Of a DNA stretch of 64,000 nt, positions 57,401 to 64,000 are shown piece after piece. Position numbers and translations under genes: made by a program. Location: positions 6,610,965 through 6,674,964 of the forward strand of contig NC_083344.1 of NCBI RefSeq assembly GCF_019175385.1. Reading direction: 5' to 3'. Under the pieces are notes generated by a model. It was not told the origin of the DNA and searched no databases. It saw only the letters and a program-made list of their open reading frames with translations. Numbering within the stretch: position 1 is the stretch's first letter; each line of letters starts with the position of its first letter. This DNA is from Lycium barbarum (taxonomy: Eukaryota; Streptophyta; Magnoliopsida; Solanales; Solanaceae).

Positions 57401-58357
57401 TTTTGTAATAGAGGTAGAAGTGTTTGATGTCTGGGGGATTGACTTTATGGGACCCTTTGTGAGTTCAGGTGGCATGAAATATATCATGGTTTCAGTGGAC
57501 TACGTGTCAAAATGGGTAGAAGTGATGGCTTTACCTAACAACGAGGCCAAGAGTGTCATTGGATTCCTCAAGAAGAACATATTTACCTGTTTTGGTACCC
57601 CGAGGGCTATTATCAATGATGGTGCTTCCCACTTTTGCATAGAGCTTTTGCGGGATTGATGGAGAAATATGGTGTAAAACATAGGGTGGCAACACCTTAT
57701 CATCCTCAGACAAGTGAGCAAATTGAAGTATCCAATAGGGAGATCAGGAGTATTCTAGCTAAAATGGTGAATGCAAATAGGACTGATTGGGCCCGCAAGC
57801 TCGATGATGCTCTATGGGCATATCGAACTGCCTTTAAGACTCCGATTGGGACTTCACCCTTTAAGCTCGTATTCGGAAAATCTTGTCACTTGCCGGTTAA
57901 ACTGGAACACAAGGCTATGTAGGCTTTGAAGAAGTTGAATATGGATTGGGAAGAGGCGACTAAGCTCAGGTTGTTTCAACTCAATAAGATGGATGAGCTT
58001 CGGTACCAGGCCTATGAGAGTGCAACACTGTATAAAGAGAGGATGAAGCAATATCATGACAAGAAAATCCTGAAGCGAGAATTCTACAAGAGTGATCCTA
58101 TCTTGTTGTTTAACTCTCGGTTGAAGTTGCTACCAGGCAAACTAAAGTCAAGGTGGTCTGGTCCTTTTGAGGTGGTAGGTGTTTCACCCTATGGGGTGAT
58201 TGAGCTGAAGTCCGGAGATGGAACTCGGACATTTAAGGTGAATGGGCAGAAGGTGAAGCACTATCACGAAATGGTTTCGGGAGATAGAATTGTTGACCGA
58301 TACCGGTTGAAGCATCTCGGAACGAATGCTGACCTAGTGTTCGCCGATAAGGAGTGA
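54453..58357 (+). pseudogene. Element B pol: protease, RT, RNase H, integrase
   Basis: Fragments lie in several frames. Protease ALCDNGASVNLMPLAIY is near 54810. RT has WRVCIDFRKLN, CPYGTFAFSRMPFGLCNAP and FMDDFSSVG, with both Asp codons intact at 56163-56168. RNase H has [16 protein letters not shown] and [14 protein letters not shown]. Integrase has the zinc finger (VEGHHSGNRTA, SCDQCQ), [19 protein letters not shown] and QIEVSNREI, and a C-terminal domain ending near 58357. Stops and frameshifts occur at about 54503, 55105, 55770, 56315, 56530, 56847, 57130, 57657 and 57920. It is inactive as it stands. Confidence 0.85.
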
Positions 58358-58366
58358 ATGGATACC

Positions 58367-58414
58367 ACCGTTATGCCGCGACGTTAACTCAAGCGCTTCA
58401 TAGAAGCCAACCCA
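58367..58414 (+). other. Decayed post-pol hairpin motif (element B)
   Basis: CCGTTATGCCGCGACGTTAA, then AAGCGCTTCATAGAAGCC and AACCCAA: same order and spacing as one block of the element A motif, but present only once and with both stems disrupted. Confidence 0.5.
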
Positions 58415-58459
58415 AGTGTAATGTTTAGTTCTTTTTTTTTTTGGTTGAAACATACAAGG

Positions 58460-58927
58460 TTATGTTTGTTTTGGTGCAGGATATGAACAACTTGGAAGCA
58501 AAAGTGCAAAAACGCCGATGGAAATTCTGCGCCAAATTTTACGGTCCGACAAATTTTGTGCGGACCGTAAAAGAAAGCGTAGATTTAAGTCAGCAAATAG
58601 TACTCACTGTTACTGTTATACGGTACATTATACGGACCGTCAAAAATTTGACAGACCGTACAACGGAACGTCTAATGGTACAAAAGAAATCTGCTCACTG
58701 TGAAGCGTTTACGCCAACATTTGACGACCATAAAAAATTATACGGTTCGTCAAAAGAAGCGTAAAAGTGTCATAGTTGGAAGGTTGCCAGTTCACTATCC
58801 CAGGTAAGTACCTGGACCATTGAAAGGTCTGTAGAAATTTCTGCGATCCGTAAAATTATTTGATGGTAGGTTTTTTATTTTCACTTTTTTTTTATAAGTA
58901 ATGAAAAGGCGGCTGGGTTTATATACG
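58460..58927 (+). promoter_or_regulatory. Acceptor-like site and putative internal promoter (element B)
   Basis: GTTTGTTTTGGTGCAG ends at 58479, matching the element A acceptor. At least five copies of this element's U3-type motif follow: TTTACGGTCCGACAAA near 58537, GTGCGGACCGTAAAA near 58558, TTATACGGACCGTCAAA at 58628-58644, TTTGACAGACCGTAC near 58648 and TTATACGGTTCGTCAAA near 58738. A TATA-like GTTTATATACG (58917-58927) then precedes a pyrimidine/AC-rich leader with no coding frame. Confidence 0.5.
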
Positions 58928-59210
58928 TATAACGGTTTCAAATCAACCACTCCAAACATAAATCCTTCACCTTCCCTTTCCTACTCAAACATAAATCCCT
59001 ATAACTCCTCCTACCCATTCCCTAGAATCACGCCCCCCTTAACCCTCACCACTCCTTTCCTTTTATAACTCACTCCTTCCCTTTTCCAAATATCCGCAGC
59101 CGTCTTCAAAAAAAAAAAAAGAGTTGCGTTTTTTTAATAGAAAGAACAAAATCCCTGGGTAAAGAATTCTGATTGTCGTGCTATACTCTCCACTCCAACA
59201 AGAAATTCAG

Positions 59211-60014
59211 GTATGCGATTCTGTATTCCTATGATCTGCTCATTTAATTTTCTAAAAGCATGGGTTGACTATGTATTCCCATGAACTATCACTGGGATTT
59301 GTAGTCCATAATTGATAATCTACGTTGGGGGTGAGGTTTGTGCAAAAGGTTGGATATTGATGAACACATAATGATGGTATGATGGGTTGGAGGGCATTCC
59401 TGGTTGTGTACACGTTTGTGGATTTAAACATCGTTGTGCCCGCCAACTGTTCGATGAAATGCCTAAATCATAAAAATTGACAAAAAAGGGTGAAGTCTGA
59501 GTAACCCCGGCTTTATATGAGTTCTACAAGTGCGTGCGATGTATAAGCATGTGTGTTGAATTGAAGAGTCAACTGTAACAATGAAAGACAAGAACTAAGT
59601 CGGGGAATTTTGACGACAAGGTTAACGGACCGTAAACGTTTTGACGGTCGGTCAAAAGTGTCATCAAAAGTCCTAATAGACATGACATATTGTTACCATT
59701 TGACGATAGGTTTGACGGACCGCAGAAAATTCTGCGGAGCGTCAAACTTCATCATCAAATGGTTCAATACAAATTAGTTCACTGTAACTATTTGACGGTA
59801 GGTTTGACGGGCCACAGAAAATTCTACAAAGCGTCAAACTTCATCGTCAAATGGTTTCATCCAACATTGTCGACAGTTCCCATTTGATGGCCAATTATGC
59901 AGCCGTAAAAATTTATGCGGCCCGTAAAAAAATTTGACGCTTTATTTCTGTGGAAACAAAAAAACATTACAGTTAAAATATAAGTTGAAGATGATACTAA
60001 CATGCTTTCCACAG
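59211..60014 (+). other. Putative leader intron of the extra ORF (element B)
   Basis: The donor TTCAG|GTATGC is at 59211 and the acceptor CTTTCCACAG ends at 60014, two bases before the ATG. The length is 804 bp. The interior is non-coding and also carries U3-type motifs (TTTGACGGACCGCAG, TTTGACGGTCGGTC) in the 59620-59940 part. The position matches the element A intron. Confidence 0.5.
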
Positions 60015-60016
60015 GT

Positions 60017-60498
60017 ATGCCTCCCAAGGTTCAAGCAGGTGCTCCAAATACTTCACGAGGAAGAGGTAGGGACAGAGCACAAGGTCGCAGAGGGCTCCGT
60101 GATGAGCCCCACCAAGGGGCCACTAGCGCAGGGGATGACGAGCCACTGGCAGCAAGAGTCACCCGAGCTGGGGGTGCTACTCAAGTACAAGTGTCCTCCC
60201 AGTCTAAAGAGAGGGGCACTTCTACATCCTCTAGCAGCTCGGAAGATGAATTGGAAGCTGCCAGGCTGCAGGAAATCCGAATGAAAGAAAGATCCAAGCA
60301 CAGCGTCAGATTTTCTGTGTCAGGCTCCAAAGAAATATATGATCAGGGGATTGAAGAGAAAGAGGGGGGTAGTCCGAAGAAAAGCATCCATGAAGAGAAA
60401 AGAATCAGCCTAGACAGACTGGAGGGTTTTCCACGAATTCTTGCTACTCTTGACCACCATAAGTGGAACTTCATTAGCCACCCTCTAGGGGAGTACAT
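60017..60498 (+). pseudogene. Extra ORF of element B, 5' part
   Basis: ATG at 60017 (MPPKVQAGAPNTSRGRGRD). About 160 codons are open until the B' LTR begins at 60499; the frame then runs by chance into LTR sequence. The start is basic and Arg/Gly-rich, then Ser-rich with an acidic patch. Next come LDRLEGFPRILATLDHHKW and NFISHPLGEY, which resemble the N-terminal part of the plant transposon protein domain. The rest of the ORF should lie beyond B', outside the window. No membrane segment is seen. Confidence 0.6.
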
Positions 60499-61831
60499 TG
60501 ATACGCTTAAATTACACTTATTAATGGTATAATGCGGACGTTGTCAAATATAGTAACCCAACAAGGTTGGGATCGAATCCCACAGGGAATATGGTGTGAA
60601 AAGTTTACTAAAGTCGTAGGATGCTATATTTAGGTCTAATGTCTTAATCTGATGATTTTGGTAAAAGTTTGTTTTTCTATGACTAATTGCTACTTACTTG
60701 CTTTGGTGGAACTTTATGATAAAATAAACTAAGGTTGTGTCCCCTTTAGATGAGGTGTATGATCATGGGTATTGATCTTGATATACGTCTAATGGATTGC
60801 TATATGAATGCACTTAACCTCTATGTGAATCTCTACTATTTTCCAATAAATAGAGATTATTTCTTTCTATGATTTTCCCAAATATAAGAAAGTGATATGA
60901 AGAACGGTTAATTATGCCAAGTAGATTCGTCTTATTCCTAAGTGAATCTATTAAATAAAGTTTAAAGCTTTGAGTTCTTGTTATTTATCTTTACCAACCC
61001 TAATTATTTTCCCAAATAAATCAAGGTTTATAGCTTTAATCAATGTTTGCAACCATTAATTATGAATGAAGAATGAAGAATAAATAAACCCTAACAATCC
61101 ATTATGCATATATAAATCACAAACCCAATCACAAAACACCCATCAATGGGTTCACAACCCTAGTAAGGAAATTTAGCTACTCATTGGAAAAGAAGAACAA
61201 TTGACAATAATTGAAATCATAATGCTTACGAATTTATTGCTTGATATTGAGAGGAAACTAATTGCAATTGTTTGTAATCCAAAAGACTTTCAAAACTACG
61301 AGTATTTAGTGCTATGAAGAATGAAACTAAAGACTGGTCTCTAAAAAAAACGTATAAGAAACCTATAACATGTATTTATAAGACCTAAGTCGTGAGAAGT
61401 GAAAAGACGCAATTCGTCGGTTCCAGTCTACGATCCATTCTACGGTCCGCAAAACAGTTTTGCGGACCGTTAAATTTCTTCCTTTCATCCGCCAAAGAGT
61501 CTCCAACATTTTTCACGATACATTTTGAAGGACCATCAAATATTATGCGGTCTGTATAATTGTTCCGCAGGAATGGATCTTCGACTCACTGCTCACCATG
61601 ACCATTATACGGTCAATTTGACGGTCCGCAGAATGTTCTGTGGCCCGTCTAATTTCTTCTTTAAATTGCCTCTTCAGTGGTTTGTTATTTTTTCCACTTC
61701 TTCAACTTTTGTGATCAAAACACTTAATACTTGAAATCCAATAAAAAACACGTAAAATCACGTAGACTTGCTTAAAAACAAGTAAAACTTATAACCGAAA
61801 AGCATTGATTATGGCGTAAAATCACGCCGCA
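60499..61831 (-). repeat. 3' LTR of element B'
   Basis: 1333 bp, the inverse of the LTR at 51422-52752. Plus-strand ends are TGATACGC and CACGCCGCA. The same TTTGACGGTCCGCAG-type motifs occur at 61430-61660. Confidence 0.87.
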
Positions 61832-61852
61832 TAAACACCCCCAACTTAAAGT
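61832..61852 (-). promoter_or_regulatory. Polypurine tract of element B'
   Basis: TAAACACCCCCAACTTAAAG on the plus strand, so AAGTTGGGGGTG in sense, directly before the LTR. This is the expected plus-strand primer. Confidence 0.7.
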
Positions 61853-63367
61853 ATTTGCTTGTGCTCAAGCAAGCCACACAACACAACGACTCAATCTAAC
61901 ACCTAGATATCACAGAGTAAGAATGTCTACATTGGATCTGACTCTCAACTGCCTGTATTTTTTTTCTTTCTTTCGTGTATTCTTCGATTTTCAAACCATA
62001 TACACAACCCAAGAACGCTATGACTAACAATGAAGCTTCAATGCATGACATTACATTATCGAACATATTATGCTGCACACAAACGCTACTGTCAGCAGTC
62101 ACTTTATTTTGCTCAATCCTCATCCTTATACCCTCACATAGACCAAAGAATGTCCCAACACACATATATACAACAAGAATGGGACGAAGACGAATGAGAA
62201 AAGAAAACACTCACACTCACAAAGAATTTCATATCTACACATGCAAATACCATAAGCTTGCCCTTATTTTCTATGTTTTCATCCTAGGCTTGTTTGGTTT
62301 TGATCACATTAGGACTTGTTTTGCCTTGTAATGTAGGCTTAGGGACGGGTAGGATACCTTTTGGATATTAGTGACTCACCCTCCTTGAACGCTACCACAA
62401 CTCTTCACCTTAATTCACCTCTTTTCTTTCCAACCCCTTTTTTTTTCATTCAAGTTTTCAACCTCGATGTGGTTTTATTCCTAAACAACTTACAAATCTT
62501 TTGTGTTACAATTTTTCTGATTTTCTCTTTTTTTTTTTATACGCACTTACCACATCGAATCTCCACTAGCAGACTCCACCACCCCCAACTTATGTTTTTA
62601 ACATCTACTTCACATTTAATTCACCCCCAACTTAGGCATTTAGCCTTATCTATCTAGTAGCATCAAGGAGGGAACGGGTGTGAAGATGGATTAATTGCAC
62701 AATGGGTAAGGTTTCATAATTAGCTAGCCAAGAAAAAGGTCAAAAGGCTCAAAAAGGGAAACTAGGGATATTTTCAATTTTTGGTAAGGCTTATTTAGGC
62801 AAGTGACTAGTTATACAAAGAAAGCCTAAGATCATCTCAGAACCAAACTAACTTTCAGATTTCAAACACGACTAACCGGGCAAGTTCTAGATTATACATG
62901 CATAAACAGAACCAAACTAACAACTCACACACATATTGGCATAAGGACAATTATTTTTACAATTATGACCTCCTAAGCAGTCATTTATCTCACACAATAC
63001 TCCAACAATCATAATGTCATATAAAGAATCAATCATGTCAACCAATAACCGTTTTAAGTATTTGGGCGTCAATATTTCGAGGGGTCCAGCATTTCCACCA
63101 AACGATAACAACATGCCATCAGTTACAGGATAATACCAAATAAATCAAAACTACTCTATTCAACCTAAGCAATATCCTAAACATGACAGTTTCAACAAAA
63201 TGATGTCCCTCAGGAAAAGAACTCTGGCAAAGAAAATCCAAAGGGGTCCTAAACACATATATACAATATTCACAATAAACATATATCCCACCCTCAACTA
63301 AAGAGCGTGCATTGTCCCCAAGGAATGAAAATAAGCAAAACAAAGGGATAGGGCTACCTGAAACACT
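61853..63367 (-). other. Non-coding tail of element B'
   Basis: No credible gene. Two extra G-rich tracts (in sense) resemble the polypurine tract: plus-strand ACCACCCCCAACTTATG (62578-62594) and TCACCCCCAACTTAGG (62621-62636). The text is similar in kind to the element A tail. Confidence 0.6.
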
Positions 63368-64000
63368 TTAGGTGTCCTGCACGTCCTGAGGTATCATCAC
63401 CTCAGTAGTGGTATCCAGTGCCTGCTCTGCCGCTGGAACTGCGGTACCAACAGCTGGCTCTATCGGACTCTGAGAGCGTGGTTCCTCCCCAAGACCCGTG
63501 GTACTAGTCTCTGCCGGTATCACAACGCTAGGCACTATCATCTCAACAGGAGGGGCATGGCTAGATGACGCCCCTGTAAAATGGGTCTCCTCAAGAGAGC
63601 ATCGCCGAACCTTTTGAAACTGCTCGTCCTCCTCACTGTCCTCCTCCTCATTACCATTCTCTCCTTCCTCCCTAGGCCTTTTGCTAGTAGCTCGGGGTGG
63701 GGAATCATCTCCTAGCAAATTAAGAATGGGCAACAGAGAGGCCAAGTTTAAAGTTTGTGCTTGTGGCTAGGTTGCAGACGCAAGTCCCTCTTTAACCTTC
63801 AATGGTAGCACATATGTCTTCAATTGCATCAACTTTGTTTGCATCGTCCCTAGATCGATTGTAGGGCTTACCTTCTCAAGCTCGATAATCCGCTGCTCAA
63901 GTCCATCAATCCGAGAATGGATAAGTTTATGGGAATCCTTCTACTTCTTCCTTGTGGGCTCCAAGGCTGCTGCCACCCTTTTATCTATATAACCCTGCAG
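63368..64000 (-). pseudogene. Extra ORF of element B', 3' part
   Basis: Minus strand, entering from the window edge. A coiled-coil-like SRIDGLEQRIIELEK is followed by an open 125-codon stretch that contains SKRPREEGENGNEEEDSEED, a basic patch next to a strongly acidic run, and ends at the stop at 63368. In-frame stops lie near 63768 and 63941. There is no ATG at the start of the final open stretch; it is the continuation of a longer frame. Basic-plus-acidic composition matches the element A extra ORF tail. Confidence 0.6.

Larger units (their letters stand above)
51422..60498 (+). mobile_element. Element B: second Athila-like retrotransposon, interrupted
   Basis: 5' LTR 51422-52752, primer site, gag, pol, post-pol motif, internal promoter-like region, leader intron, and the first about 480 bp of the extra ORF. 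It is then broken by a minus-strand relative (B') at 60499. Its own 3' LTR is outside the window. It is more decayed than element A, with many frameshifts, but its RT motif FMDDF is kept. It is inserted in the LTR of an A-family fragment. Confidence 0.85.
60499..64000 (-). mobile_element. Element B': minus-strand relative inserted in element B
   Basis: Reading leftwards from the window edge: the 3' part of the extra ORF, the non-coding tail, a polypurine tract and the 3' LTR, ending at 60499. This is the 3' end of a B-family element in the opposite orientation to B. Its 5' side is outside the window. The five bases before the LTR (ACATT or TACAT) are candidates for a target duplication that cannot be checked here. 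Confidence 0.82.

Noticed and set aside
62361..62657. 98-codon plus-strand frame in the B' tail
   Set aside because: Pyrimidine-rich low-complexity reading opposite the element's own strand.

Overview
This window looks like plant nuclear DNA from a repeat-rich dicot genome. The evidence is AT-rich, intron-bearing sequence with nested LTR retrotransposons, plant-type MITEs (small non-autonomous DNA transposons) and an intact berberine-bridge-enzyme-like (BBE-like) flavoprotein gene. A Solanaceae host is my inference from the style of the long LTRs and MITEs; it is not proven by any single marker. There are no bacterial features, and I found no rRNA or tRNA genes.

Layout. 1-3449: non-coding 3' part of what is probably a very long Tat/Ogre-type LTR. 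3450-27740: a minus-strand Ty1/copia element (LTR, PBS, gag, protease) split by element A, a 22-kb Athila-like Ty3/gypsy compound (4997-27018) flanked by the 5-bp target duplication GAGAC. Element A holds a 5' LTR, a tRNA-Asp primer site, one gag-pol frame broken by six stops, a post-pol region with an extra ORF, a truncated middle LTR, a second copy of the pol end plus extra-ORF region, and a 3' LTR that is itself interrupted by a 4.8-kb solo LTR. 27741-29149: unclassified spacer. 29150-49405: three direct repeat units. Unit 1 carries a BBE-like pseudogene with a 2.3-kb foldback transposon in it. Unit 2 stops just short of where the gene should begin and holds a gag-chromodomain deletion derivative of a chromovirus. 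Unit 3 carries the only intact host gene, a 545-codon intronless BBE-like oxidase. 49406-51421: spacer and a fragment of an A-family element. 51422-64000: element B, a second and more decayed Athila-like element. A minus-strand relative (B') is inserted in its extra ORF and runs out of the window.

Most noteworthy pattern. Elements A and B are diverged from each other but share the same layout after pol: a conserved hairpin motif, a splice-acceptor-like site, a cluster of the palindromic motifs that also fill that element's own U3, a TATA-like box, a pyrimidine-rich leader, a GT...AG leader intron, and then the ATG of the extra ORF. This suggests a second, internal promoter dedicated to the extra ORF. 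The ORF encodes a basic-start, acidic-end soluble protein, not an obvious envelope. These points are read by eye from sequence; expression and conservation are untested.
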